Part shown: positions 17,403-25,823 of the stretch, in pieces
Layout: each line of letters opens with the position of its first letter
Position numbering within the stretch: the first letter of the stretch is position 1
From: CAISDA01 sp050258555
Lineage (GTDB): Bacteria; Bacteroidota; Ignavibacteria; UBA10030; UBA8401
DNA: 64,000 bases
Direction: 5' to 3'
Assembly (NCBI GenBank): GCA_050258555.1
Contig: JBLMZA010000094.1
Coordinates: forward strand, 45,003-109,002
The notes under the pieces: model-generated
Database searches by the model: none
Told to the model about the DNA's origin: nothing
The model's input: the letters and a program-made list of their open reading frames with translations, nothing else
Made by a program: the position numbers and the translations under genes

Positions 17403-18737
17403 TCATTCTTTCAGGCGCGAGCGTTCGGGCAGAAACGCGATAATGGGCTTCTGATAGATCTCGATGGCGCGCGTTGTGCGGATCGTCGTATCAAAGAGTT
17501 CGGATAAAATCGCCGTGATGATTCCCAGCAGCAGTCCAAGGCCGACTCCGCCGCCCACAATGAGCGCCCGGCTCGGCTTCGAGGGCTGCAGCGGAAGAAG
17601 CGGCGGGTCGATGATCGTGAACTGATTGTTGGCCGACTTGCCGATGGCCTGCTGTATCTGCGCCTCTTCAAGCTTCACCTTCATGCCGTCATAGAGCCGC
17701 TGGTAGACGGCGACATCGGACTCTTTTTCCTGTCCCGATGTGCGCGAGGCCCCCAAAATCTCGCTCATCATCTGCGTGCGCGTGCGGCGCAGATCGGCGG
17801 TATGGTTGTCCTGTTTCGCGATTTCCGTCTGCAGTCCGCCGATCATGCGCTCGAGCATTTCCATGATCGAGGCCTGGACTTTCGCCACTTCCGGATGCTG
17901 CATCGTGTAGCGCTCGAGTGCGTCGTCATGCCGCGTGACAAGCGTGCGCAGCTCGCCCGCATACGGGATGTCGAGCCTGGAGAGTTCGAAAAGCGTCTGG
18001 CGAGCGGACTTCGAGCCCAGGTCTTCGGGCAGCTCGCGGATCATCGCAAGGTCGTGCTTCAATTCCTTCGTGCGTCCGTCGCTTTCCCGCATCTGGCGCT
18101 CGACGTCGTTCAGATAGGCGTTCGCTCCCGGAGTGTCCTGCATCCGGTCGCGCAGTTTCGGCATCAATTGCTCCTGGCTCTGCTCGAGCTTCTGCCGGAA
18201 TTCCTCGAGCTTCTGCTCATAGAAGCGCACGGTCACTTCATTGCGCTGATTGTTCGCGAGCGAGGTGGCCTGGATGAAGAGATCGGCCAGGACCGCTGCG
18301 CCGCGCTGCGCGCGGGCAGGATCGTTGTCGGCATAGACGATCGAAAATGATTCGCGCGCCTGGCGCTGAATCTTGATATTGGACGTGCGGTCATCCACCA
18401 GTTTGCGCCGGGAGCGTTCGCTCAGGTTCCGGTATTCGACGCCCAGACTGTCCATGAGCATCTCGATTGTCTTGCGGCTGAAGATGATCTCATCGATGAA
18501 GCGCAGCGGATCATCCTCCATCTGGTAGACGGGAGCGGCCGATGTCATGCCGCTGATCGGATTGGCCACTTCATTGCGCTGCACGAGAATCGACGTCGAG
18601 GATTCATACATCCTGGGCAGCTGGAATGCGGCGCCGACGGCGAGCGCCGTCACGACAAGCGGCGGAATCACCAGAAGCTTGATGCGCCGCCGGATGAGTC
18701 CGGAAATGTCACGAAGCGAAAACTGGGATGTCTGCAC
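17403..18737 (-). CDS. Chain-length determinant / polysaccharide co-polymerase (Wzz/GumC family)
   Basis: The 444-residue protein has the standard co-polymerase layout. It has an N-terminal membrane span (VIPPLVVTALAVGAAF, near residues 25-40) and a long periplasmic helical region rich in heptad-like sequence (residues about 150-340). The proline-rich PPLLPLQPSKPS precedes a C-terminal span (LIVGGGVGLGLLLGIITAIL). It sets polymer length together with Wzy. The GTG at 18737 is chosen because AAAGGA lies 10 bases upstream and no ATG fits; the frame remains open for another 25 codons. It is the first gene of the leftward operon and lies 81 bases downstream of a sigma54-like promoter. Confidence 0.86.
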   Translation of the reverse strand: MQTSQFSLRDISGLIRRRIKLLVIPPLVVTALAVGAAFQLPRMYESSTSILVQRNEVANPISGMTSAAPVYQMEDDPLRFIDEIIFSRKTIEMLMDSLGVEYRNLSERSRRKLVDDRTSNIKIQRQARESFSIVYADNDPARAQRGAAVLADLFIQATSLANNQRNEVTVRFYEQKLEEFRQKLEQSQEQLMPKLRDRMQDTPGANAYLNDVERQMRESDGRTKELKHDLAMIRELPEDLGSKSARQTLFELSRLDIPYAGELRTLVTRHDDALERYTMQHPEVAKVQASIMEMLERMIGGLQTEIAKQDNHTADLRRTRTQMMSEILGASRTSGQEKESDVAVYQRLYDGMKVKLEEAQIQQAIGKSANNQFTIIDPPLLPLQPSKPSRALIVGGGVGLGLLLGIITAILSELFDTTIRTTRAIEIYQKPIIAFLPERSRLKE

Positions 18738-18817
18738 GATGGATTGTTCCTTTGCGAATAAATTCTTTTGTATGGCTGCGTTGTGTGAAGACAGTACGCC
18801 CAACCTGACCACTGTCG

Positions 18818-18833
18818 TTCAATTAGTATGCCA
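18818..18833 (-). promoter_or_regulatory. Sigma54-like (-24/-12) promoter for the leftward biosynthesis operon
   Basis: Read on the minus strand it is TGGCAT-N5-TTGAA, matching the sigma54 form TGGCAC-N5-TTGCW except for one base in each box. It ends 80 bases before the GTG of the Wzz-like gene. The sister element on the other strand has the same TTGAA -12 box, and two sigma54-activator-type genes are nearby. Deduced by eye. Confidence 0.45.
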
Positions 18834-19009
18834 AAGCGCGGAAGGACGCCGGCGCTCGTGAATTCACGGGAAATGCGCGGATCATCATCGGCACGCATGC
18901 CGTGATGTGTGTAAAAAGGAAGCAGCTTCGTGCGGCGCGTGTGTAGAATCGGGACAGACCGGGCCTGCGCACGGCGCCGAAAGCACGGAAGCCGGGCCGG
19001 AAATCTGTT

Positions 19010-19025
19010 TGGCACATTTCTTGAA
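19010..19025 (+). promoter_or_regulatory. Sigma54-like (-24/-12) promoter for the rightward export operon
   Basis: The sequence is TGGCAC-N5-TTGAA, with a perfect -24 box and a -12 box in which GC is replaced by GA. The predicted start of transcription is about 65 bases before the GTG of the Wza-like gene. Spacing between GG and the -12 dinucleotide equals the consensus 10 bases. Confidence 0.5.
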
Positions 19026-19101
19026 CAGCTTCAGTCATGTGCTTCAAGCCACCGCCATCGATGTTTCTCTCACTCATGTGTTTTTTTAGAAAGGTGCGAG
19101 C

Positions 19102-19812
19102 GTGCAACAGTATCGACAGTCTCTGCGTACGGCAATCTTCATGCTTCTTCTGGCGCTGTTCCTGACCGGCTGCTTCAGCCGCAGCGCGGTGCAGGATGAA
19201 GCCCTGTTGAAGGCGAATCAATCGCAGTCCGCCAATATCCTCTCCGGCTCCTATGTGCTCAGGCAGGGAGACCAGGTGAAGCTCTGGGTGATCGAGTATC
19301 CCGAATTTGATACGACGGCCGTGATCAGCGAGACGGGCACGATTCCGGTGAAACTGCTCGGCGAGGTGCATCTGGAGGGATTGACCAAAAACGAGGCGAT
19401 CGCCATGCTGCGCGAGCGCATCGGCGTCTATGCCCGCAGCCGCAGCCTGAGCCTGGGGATGACCGTGCTGACCGGGACGAGCGCGAAGCTCGTCATTCTG
19501 GGCGCTGTGGCGCGACAAGATACATTCGCGCTCACATCTCCCATTTCGCTGCTTGAGGCGATTGCCGCCTCGGGCGGCACGCAGCCCGATTCCGATCTCC
19601 GGCGCATCAAGGTCTTCCGGCGTGATTCGGATGCGGGCCCGGTCGAGGTCGATCTGACGCGCTATTTTGCCACGGGCAATATTCGGGAAGTGCCCACCAT
19701 CGGTCCCGGCGACATTGTGTATGTGCCGCGGGAGGAGAATTTCATCCGCGAGTTTTCGGGATATCTGCGCGATACGCTTTTCCTCTTCGGGTTATTTTCG
19801 ATTTCGCGCTAG
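19102..19812 (+). CDS. Polysaccharide export outer-membrane lipoprotein (Wza-like, Poly_export + SLBB)
   Basis: A 236-residue lipoprotein. A hydrophobic leader ends in the lipobox LTGC (C24). The Poly_export domain (GSYVLRQGDQVKLWVIEYP onward, residues about 49-120) is followed by an SLBB-type domain (LVILGAVARQDTFAL to about residue 190). The C-terminus ends in a hydrophobic stretch (FSGYLRDTLFLFGLF) that could be the membrane-crossing helix. It is shorter than enterobacterial Wza. It would form the outer-membrane channel for the polymer made by the divergent operon. The GTG start has AAAGG about 8 bases upstream. Confidence 0.88.
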   Translation: MQQYRQSLRTAIFMLLLALFLTGCFSRSAVQDEALLKANQSQSANILSGSYVLRQGDQVKLWVIEYPEFDTTAVISETGTIPVKLLGEVHLEGLTKNEAIAMLRERIGVYARSRSLSLGMTVLTGTSAKLVILGAVARQDTFALTSPISLLEAIAASGGTQPDSDLRRIKVFRRDSDAGPVEVDLTRYFATGNIREVPTIGPGDIVYVPREENFIREFSGYLRDTLFLFGLFSISR

Positions 19813-19845
19813 CGCGTGTGTATGCGGACGACAGGAGAACAATCA

Positions 19846-20796
19846 ATGTATTCGAAGCTCAGACCATTCATGCGACTGCGGTGTTCAATCAGACAGGCGG
19901 CAATGCTCCTGTGTATCTCATGGTGTGTAAATTTGCTCCATGCGCAGGAAGCCTCCGAGCTCTCATTCCGCTACGGGCTGGCGTCGGCGCGCAGCGTCGC
20001 GCTCGGAGAAGCCCTGGTGGCCGATACGCGCGATCTTTCAAGCGCGATCGCCAATCCCGCCAGTCTGCTCTTTCTGGAGCGCCTTTCGGTCTCCGCCACC
20101 GCCGGCATGAGGACCGATAACCGATCGCTGCGTTCGGCCGTCTCGATGCCGATAGCGGCCACAGACCGCTTTGTGCTGGCCATTGGAGGCGAGGGGGCAT
20201 TTTTCGATGCCGATGACTGGTCGGCGCAGAAAGGGAAGATGGCGGGCTTTGAAGCGTCCTCTGCCGTGCGGCTCTTCGGAGCATTCAGCTTCGGCATGAT
20301 CTATGACTTCCGCTACACCGAATTCGGCGCCACGCGCCTTTCCAGCCACTCGGGCGGCATGGGACTGATGTATTCGGTCCTTCCTGCGCTTTCCTACGGG
20401 GTTTCATTCACGGGATTCGGCTCGGGCATCCAATTGAAGCGCGCCGCGGACGGCGCTCCCTTCCTGGTGAAGGAATCGAATATCCCGCGCTCGGTCACAT
20501 TCGGCGCGTCGTGGCGATATCCGGCCACGTATGGAAGGAAACTCGTTGAAGTGCATCTCTCGAACCAGAGCATCAGCGGGGTGGAGCGCCTGGTCTACCG
20601 CCTTGGCGCCGAATTTTTCCCGTGGAAATTTCTTGTCGTGCGCGGAGGCATCGTCTCCGGACCCGTGACGGCCATGGGCCGCGCGGGCATCGGCATACAC
20701 ACGGGCGTCGTTGATATCGATTACGGTGTGGCCTCCAGCACGGCCGCCGAGCGTCTGCATGTGCTGAGCATTGTTGTACCGCTGGAATTCCCTTGA
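19846..20796 (+). CDS. PorV/PorQ-like outer-membrane beta-barrel protein
   Basis: The 316-residue protein has a signal peptide ending near LLHAQEA and then the block GLASARSVALGEALVADTRDLSSAIANPASLLF. This is the 'ARA-GG-AF-A-ND-S-NPAGL' motif of the PorV/PorQ/UPF0164 group within the FadL-like barrels. The rest is alternating strand-like sequence ending in an aromatic-poor final strand (VLSIVVPLEFP). PorV-type proteins act in type IX secretion or as outer-membrane partners of secreted proteins; this one may instead assist export of the polysaccharide or of the T9SS-tagged protein encoded downstream. The ATG at 19846 has AGGAGA 8 bases upstream. Confidence 0.7.
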   Translation: MYSKLRPFMRLRCSIRQAAMLLCISWCVNLLHAQEASELSFRYGLASARSVALGEALVADTRDLSSAIANPASLLFLERLSVSATAGMRTDNRSLRSAVSMPIAATDRFVLAIGGEGAFFDADDWSAQKGKMAGFEASSAVRLFGAFSFGMIYDFRYTEFGATRLSSHSGGMGLMYSVLPALSYGVSFTGFGSGIQLKRAADGAPFLVKESNIPRSVTFGASWRYPATYGRKLVEVHLSNQSISGVERLVYRLGAEFFPWKFLVVRGGIVSGPVTAMGRAGIGIHTGVVDIDYGVASSTAAERLHVLSIVVPLEFP

Positions 20797-20835
20797 ACGA
20801 GCGACATTCACTCTACGCCACTATATCCGGCACTT

Positions 20836-21630
20836 ATGGAATCCATACATTCAATCGTCGATCAGGATCTTGATATCGTCCGCAGCGCCGCCATGCAGGA
20901 AGTGCTCAGGACGATGGAACGCATTGCAGCCAGCGACCTTTCCGTCATCATCGTCGGAGAACAGGGAACAGGAAAGGAGTGGGCCGCGCGCTTCATTCAC
21001 CGCATCAGCAGCCGCGCGCACGGACCGTTTTTGCCGTTCGATTGCGGTGCGCTCTCGGCCGAAGCGATGGAAAAGGAACTCTTCGGGTACGAGGCCGTCA
21101 CGCGCGATGGCGTGATCTACCGGCGCGGCGCCTTGGAGGAAGCCGACGGCGGCACGCTGCTCGTCAATGAGCTCTCCTCGCTGCCCCTGCCGGCACAGAT
21201 GAAGATGGCCCGCGCGCTCGAATACCAGACCATGACGCGCGTGGGGGGCGATGCGATCATACACATCCATACGCGCATCATCGGAACGCTCTCGCGCCAC
21301 CCGGAAGCGCTCATGGAAGAAGGCGCGCTCATGAAGGACATGTATTACCGCATCAGTCCGATCGTCATCGAACTGCCGGCCCTCAGGGACCGAAGAGAGG
21401 ATATACCGCTTTTGATCAGAAAATTTTTGCGCGAACTGCGCACGCGCTACAATTCTCCGGTCGTGGGCATCGCGCCCGATGCCGCCGAGCTCTGCCAGGC
21501 CTACAACTGGCCCGGCAACATCCGGCATCTGAAAAATGCGATCGAATACGCCGCGGTGATGTCGTCCGGAAAATGGATTGAAGCCGAGCATCTGCCGGCG
21601 TATCTGCGGCAGGCGAAAGACGGAGTTTAA
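20836..21630 (+). CDS. Degenerate sigma54-activator-like AAA+ protein without GAFTGA loop or DNA-binding domain
   Basis: A 264-residue stand-alone AAA+ domain of the NtrC class. Walker A GEQGTGK is intact (residues 41-47), but the sigma54-contact loop is missing: where GHEKGAFTGA is expected there is GYEAVTRDGVIY (84-95). Walker B reads GGTLLVNE with Asn111 in place of Asp. Sensor I has GTLSR instead of ATNR. Of the two arginine-finger positions only R172 remains (MKDMYYRI). The C-terminal GNIRHLKN sensor II is present, but the protein stops before any Fis-type helix-turn-helix, and there is no receiver domain. It cannot be a standard sigma54 activator; it may inhibit or titrate one, or serve another role in the polysaccharide operon. 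Confidence 0.78.
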   Translation: MESIHSIVDQDLDIVRSAAMQEVLRTMERIAASDLSVIIVGEQGTGKEWAARFIHRISSRAHGPFLPFDCGALSAEAMEKELFGYEAVTRDGVIYRRGALEEADGGTLLVNELSSLPLPAQMKMARALEYQTMTRVGGDAIIHIHTRIIGTLSRHPEALMEEGALMKDMYYRISPIVIELPALRDRREDIPLLIRKFLRELRTRYNSPVVGIAPDAAELCQAYNWPGNIRHLKNAIEYAAVMSSGKWIEAEHLPAYLRQAKDGV

Positions 21631-21691
21631 GAACATTCTAATCGAAATTAGAAACTTCTAATTTGCATCGCCCGGGGAATTCGTCTAAGTT
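21631..21691 (+). promoter_or_regulatory. Tandem palindromic operator abutting a vegetative promoter
   Basis: Two palindromes of the form TTAGAA-N2-TTCTAA lie in tandem with centres 20 bases apart (bases 21631-21662, the first with one mismatch). They are immediately followed by a -35 (TTGCAT, 21663-21668) and, after 17 bases, a -10 (TAAGTT, 21686-21691). A 36-base block (21631-21666) is 34/36 identical to the block at 31142-31107 on the minus strand, where the same promoter arrangement follows. It would drive the sugar transferase gene at 21838. Confidence 0.7.
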
Positions 21692-21721
21692 GGTGCTGTC
21701 GAAACATGTACGACAGCACCA
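21691..21721. promoter_or_regulatory. Perfect 11-base inverted repeat across the predicted transcription start
   Basis: TGGTGCTGTCG at 21691-21701 is mirrored by its complement at 21711-21721 with a 9-base spacer. It begins at the last base of the -10 box and covers the expected start of transcription, the classic place for a repressor site. No T-run follows, so it is not a rho-independent terminator. It could also act as an RNA hairpin at the 5' end. Confidence 0.5.
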
Positions 21722-21837
21722 TAGAGAATTCATGCGGCAGCGTCGGCAACCACCAGAAAGAGGCGACACGTCAAGGGCTTCTTTTTTTTCGCGTTCGGGG
21801 GGCGGGCTGTTGGTATCGTGTCAATGAGGAGGGTGTG

Positions 21838-23862
21838 ATGGTCATGCATTTGTTGATTGCCTTTGCGGCATCGGTTGTGATGTCGCTCGTGCTGACGCCG
21901 GCAGTGATGAAGCTTGCCTCGGCAGTCGGAGCGATGGATTATCCCAACGCGCGCAAGGTCCACACGACGGCGATGCCGAGGCTGGGCGGCGCCGCCATCT
22001 GCGCGAGCTTCTTCATTTCGTTTTTCGTGCTGGCGGTGATCGAGCCCGCGGTCTTCCTCGACTCCTGGCTCTCGACGGCCGAAGGCATCTCGCTTGCCGC
22101 CGTGCTGCTTCTGGTGCTCTCGCTCGGCATCTGGGATGATATCGAGCCGCTCATGCCCTCGCAGAAATTCGTCGTGCAGCTGCTCTTGAGCACGATCATC
22201 TATCTGGCGGGATTCCGCATCTCCGTCATCAGCCTTCCTCTGGTGAGCGAGCCCGTGGCGGTCGGCTTCCTTGATTATCCGCTGACGATGATGTGGATGA
22301 TCGGCATCACCAATGCCATCAATCTCATCGACGGGCTGGACGGCCTGGCCAGCGGCGTCTCCACCATCGCCTTTCTCACGGTCTTTCCCATTGCCATGTT
22401 CAATGGCGATATGGGCACCGCCTGCATGGCGCTTCTGCTTTCGGGCGCGCTTCTGGGCTTCCTGCGCTACAACTTCAATCCCGCGCGCATCTTCCTGGGC
22501 GACTCGGGAAGCCTCTTCCTGGGCTTTGCGCTGTCGGTGCTTTCCATACACAGTTCGACCAAGGGATCGGCCGCGTTCGCCATTGTCGTGCCGATTCTCG
22601 CGCTCGGACTGCCGATCATGGACACGTTCTTATCGATGGCGCGCCGGCTCCTGCGCTCGTTCCTTCCCGATCAGCCGAAGACCGAGTCGCTCGTGCATAA
22701 GCTGAAGTCGATGTTCCAGCCGGATAAAAGCCACATCCATCACCGCCTCATTGCGCGCGGACTCTCGCACCGCAACGCCGTGCTGGTGCTCTACGCGATC
22801 TCGTGCGCGCTCGGACTGGGCGCCTTTTTGCTCACGGTCTCGAGCAGCCGCATTGCCGGCTTCGTGCTGGCGGCCGTCGGCGCCGCCACGGTGATCGGCG
22901 TGCGCCAGCTGCGCTACAAGGAGATGGCCGTGCTCCAGAACGGCGTCCTCCTTCCGCTCTATGACAGGCCGATCATGAACCGGGAGGCGCTCCTGGTGTT
23001 TTTCGATGTGGCGTTCATCGTCGTCTCCTTCGGCGCTTCGAGCTATATTGCCGGAAAGCTCTATGCCATCCCGCAGTCCGACGCCGCGTTCATGGAACTG
23101 ACGGCCGGCGTCACCATCGTGCAGCTGGCGATCTTCTGGGCCTCGGGCCTCTACCGCGGCACATTCCGGCTCATCGGACTCGGCGATGTGCTCCGCACAA
23201 TGAAAAGCACGTCGCTTGCCGCGCTTGGGACCGGCTTTGGCATCTGGATGCTGTCGGCGCCGCTGAGGGCCGATCAGGTGGTGATGCTGGTGCTCGATTT
23301 TTATTTCCTCATGACGTTCGTCGTGGGATTCCGCGTGTCGTTCCGCGTGCTGCAGTATCTGTCGCATCAGGATATCCGGGAAGGCCGCCATGTGCTGCTC
23401 TACGGCGCAGATCAGAGCGGCATCGTGACGCTCGAGCGGATTCTGGATTCGAATGCGACGACCGATACGCCGATCGGATTTCTGGATGATGACACGACGC
23501 TCGAGGGCAAATCGCTCAACGGGTATCCGATCTTCGGAGGCCATTGGAAGCTCCCGTATCTCATGCGCACCATCGGCGTCGATGAGATCGTGCTGTGCTC
23601 CGATTCGATCAAGGAGGAGTCGCTCCGGCGGCTTCGCGCCGCGGCCGGAGAATACCGCATTCCGATCAAGCGGCTTCGCATCCTGATCGAGGAATACCAT
23701 GCCGAGGAGCGCAAAGGCGCGGTCGGGCAGACAGCCGCCATTGTGGTTGGTCCGGAGGCGGATGCGCGCGAGGACGAGGCGCATGCGGGCGTGACGGAGC
23801 AGCGGGTGCATCGGCTTGGAAAAGGCGTGAAGGTGCCGCACATGAAATCGAAATTCGCATAG
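21838..23862 (+). CDS. Fused MraY/WecA-type polyprenyl-phosphate sugar-1-phosphate transferase and CapD/FlaA1-like N-terminal domain
   Basis: This 674-residue protein has two parts. Residues 1 to about 350 form a polytopic MraY/WecA-like transferase with the catalytic LIDGLDGLASG near residue 162, FLGDSGSLFLGF near 220 and HIHHRL near 300. Such enzymes start glycan assembly by moving a HexNAc-1-phosphate onto undecaprenyl phosphate. Residues about 375-640 contain four further membrane spans and a Rossmann-type region (HVLLYGADQSG near 517, PIGFLDDD) as in the N-terminal, non-catalytic half of CapD/FlaA1 epimerases; the epimerase half is absent. GAGGAGG lies 6-9 bases before the ATG at 21838. 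It is likely the initiating transferase for the polymer. Confidence 0.85.
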   Translation: MVMHLLIAFAASVVMSLVLTPAVMKLASAVGAMDYPNARKVHTTAMPRLGGAAICASFFISFFVLAVIEPAVFLDSWLSTAEGISLAAVLLLVLSLGIWDDIEPLMPSQKFVVQLLLSTIIYLAGFRISVISLPLVSEPVAVGFLDYPLTMMWMIGITNAINLIDGLDGLASGVSTIAFLTVFPIAMFNGDMGTACMALLLSGALLGFLRYNFNPARIFLGDSGSLFLGFALSVLSIHSSTKGSAAFAIVVPILALGLPIMDTFLSMARRLLRSFLPDQPKTESLVHKLKSMFQPDKSHIHHRLIARGLSHRNAVLVLYAISCALGLGAFLLTVSSSRIAGFVLAAVGAATVIGVRQLRYKEMAVLQNGVLLPLYDRPIMNREALLVFFDVAFIVVSFGASSYIAGKLYAIPQSDAAFMELTAGVTIVQLAIFWASGLYRGTFRLIGLGDVLRTMKSTSLAALGTGFGIWMLSAPLRADQVVMLVLDFYFLMTFVVGFRVSFRVLQYLSHQDIREGRHVLLYGADQSGIVTLERILDSNATTDTPIGFLDDDTTLEGKSLNGYPIFGGHWKLPYLMRTIGVDEIVLCSDSIKEESLRRLRAAAGEYRIPIKRLRILIEEYHAEERKGAVGQTAAIVVGPEADAREDEAHAGVTEQRVHRLGKGVKVPHMKSKFA

Positions 23863-23863
23863 C

Positions 23864-25801
23864 ATGAACACCTTTAACACCATAGTGCTGCATGTGGCGG
23901 CCTTCTTTGCGCTGTGCGCGGCGCCGTTCGAGGTCTCCGCACAGGCACGCCCGATGTGGATCACGGCCTATTATCCCTGGTGGTACTACAACCAGATGCC
24001 GGTCGAAGAGGTGGATTTCTCGCTCATGACGCATGTCGTGGTCTTCTCGGCCAATCCCTCGCGCACGCCGCCCTATCTTGACGTGCTTGTGAATGCACGC
24101 GACAGCGCCAATGTCGTCAACGGCGTCGACTGCGGACGTCCGGGCGATTATCTGCGGCAGCTTGTCCGGCGCGCGCACGAGAAGGGCGTCAAGGTCGTGC
24201 TCTCGGTGGGCGGCATCTGGGGGGAAGGCGCCGATGCCATGCATTACATCGCCGGCGATGACGCGCGCATCGAGACATTCGTGCGCGCCTCGTGCGCGTT
24301 TGCCCGGCGCTGGAATCTGGACGGCATCGAACTCGACTGGGAATTTCCGCAGTTTGCCGACAAGTGGCGCCACAACAAACTCATCTACCGCTTCCGCTCG
24401 GAACTCGATGGGTGGACTCCGCGCGGGATCTTCATCGCCGCCGTCCACGAGTCCCCGCTTCCGGCATACGACAAAAATGCGATGTGCGCGGCCTTCGACC
24501 AGATCAATCCGATGACCTATGAACTCTACCGGGGCGATTACTCCAAGAACCTCACCGGATACAACGGTCCCATCGAGCAGTCGTCGCGCTACGCGCCGTA
24601 TATCGGCACCTCGATCAACCAGAAGGGACACGGTCCGCGCTCATGGATCGACGATGGCTATCCGGCATCGAAGATCGGGCTGAGCGTCTCGTTTACGACG
24701 ACCGTCTTCACGGGCGTCGAGCCTCCGGTCGAACCCTCGCGCCCCTACAAGGAACATCAATGGGGCAATGTGCGCGACATTCCGCGGCGCGGCCGCCACT
24801 GGGATCACTCGTCACAGGTCCCATGGTTCGCCGACGGAACGACATTCATTTCCTATGAAGACACGGCGAGCTCACGGCTCAAAGTCGAGTATGCCAGAGC
24901 GCTCGGTCTCGGCGGCGTCATGGTCTACGAACTCGGAGCGGGCTATCTTCCTTCCGAAAAACCGGGCCGAAGGGACGTGCTGCTCCAGGCCGTTTCGCGC
25001 GCGGCACGCTCAACGACCCGGCCGCTCGGCGATCTCACGCCCAAGACCGCCGACCGCGAGGCGCCGAAGGTCTCGATCCTGTCTCCCAAAGACCGGGCGC
25101 GCGTCACCGGTCCGGTCACATTCAAAGCCGACGCGAAGGATAACCGCGGCGTTGCCGCGCTGCGTTTCTTCATAGACGGCGTCGCCTACGGATCCGTCTC
25201 TGAAGATGTGCCCGCGGTCTCGCCGCCTCTGAACACATGGAGACTCTCCAACGGCACGCACACGATCCGCGCTGAGGCGGTCGATGATGCGAATAACAAG
25301 GGCAGTGCGCAGATCACGATCACAGTCGCCAATTCTGGCGCGCCGCCCTCGTTCGAGGACCTCGTCGTGTATGACGAGAAACTCCGCGCTCCGTTTATCG
25401 ATGCCTCCTGGGGCGTGAAGAATTCATTCGCCGATGTGTCGCATGCGCGGACGGGAAGCCGCGCCATCAAAGTCGAATACGGAGCGCACGGCGCGCTCTG
25501 GCTCCAGTATGGCGCCTGGGGAGAGGAACAGAAACTCTATCCGACCGACTATACCGAATTGGCGTTCGACGCCTTTCCTTCGGAATCGTTCACGCTCGAG
25601 ATTGTCTTTTCCAACAACACGTCTGAGACGCTGAGGCTTGAAGCCGGAAAGTGGAATTCGTGCGCGGTGCCGGTCACGGGCTCCGGAGCGTTCACGAAAT
25701 TCTACTTCCGGCGCGATCTTCCCGGCAGCGCGACCGTGTATTATGACAACATCCGGCTGAAAGCCGCTCAGCCGTTGACACATGCCGCACGGGGAAAATA
25801 A
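23864..25801 (+). CDS. Secreted glycoside hydrolase family 18 protein with Ig-like and C-terminal carbohydrate-binding-like domains
   Basis: A 645-residue exported protein with a signal peptide ending near VSAQA. The GH18 barrel (about 30-380) has VKVVLSVGGIWG and the catalytic DGIELDWE with acid E160. A bacterial Ig-like domain (APKVSILSPKDRARVTGPVTFKADA onward, about 402-485) and a beta-sandwich resembling carbohydrate-binding modules (about 500-640) follow. GH18 enzymes cleave beta-1,4-linked GlcNAc polymers with retention through the substrate acetamido group. It starts one base after the transferase gene stops, so it belongs to the polysaccharide operon and may trim or remodel the polymer instead of feeding on external chitin. 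Confidence 0.87.
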   Translation: MNTFNTIVLHVAAFFALCAAPFEVSAQARPMWITAYYPWWYYNQMPVEEVDFSLMTHVVVFSANPSRTPPYLDVLVNARDSANVVNGVDCGRPGDYLRQLVRRAHEKGVKVVLSVGGIWGEGADAMHYIAGDDARIETFVRASCAFARRWNLDGIELDWEFPQFADKWRHNKLIYRFRSELDGWTPRGIFIAAVHESPLPAYDKNAMCAAFDQINPMTYELYRGDYSKNLTGYNGPIEQSSRYAPYIGTSINQKGHGPRSWIDDGYPASKIGLSVSFTTTVFTGVEPPVEPSRPYKEHQWGNVRDIPRRGRHWDHSSQVPWFADGTTFISYEDTASSRLKVEYARALGLGGVMVYELGAGYLPSEKPGRRDVLLQAVSRAARSTTRPLGDLTPKTADREAPKVSILSPKDRARVTGPVTFKADAKDNRGVAALRFFIDGVAYGSVSEDVPAVSPPLNTWRLSNGTHTIRAEAVDDANNKGSAQITITVANSGAPPSFEDLVVYDEKLRAPFIDASWGVKNSFADVSHARTGSRAIKVEYGAHGALWLQYGAWGEEQKLYPTDYTELAFDAFPSESFTLEIVFSNNTSETLRLEAGKWNSCAVPVTGSGAFTKFYFRRDLPGSATVYYDNIRLKAAQPLTHAARGK

Positions 25802-25823
25802 TCATGTTCAGAAAGGATATGCC

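Larger units (their letters stand above)
18738..19101. other. Divergent intergenic control region of the polysaccharide locus
   Basis: This 364-base gap separates the leftward biosynthesis operon from the rightward export operon. No convincing gene lies in it; the open frame on the minus strand across it has no ribosome site and would overlap the export gene. It contains two facing-away sigma54-type elements, listed separately. No rho-independent terminator was seen. Confidence 0.7.

Noticed and set aside
18823..19518. Leftward frame across the divergent promoter region and into the export gene
   Set aside because: It overlaps a clear lipoprotein gene, lacks a ribosome site and would cover both sigma54-like elements.
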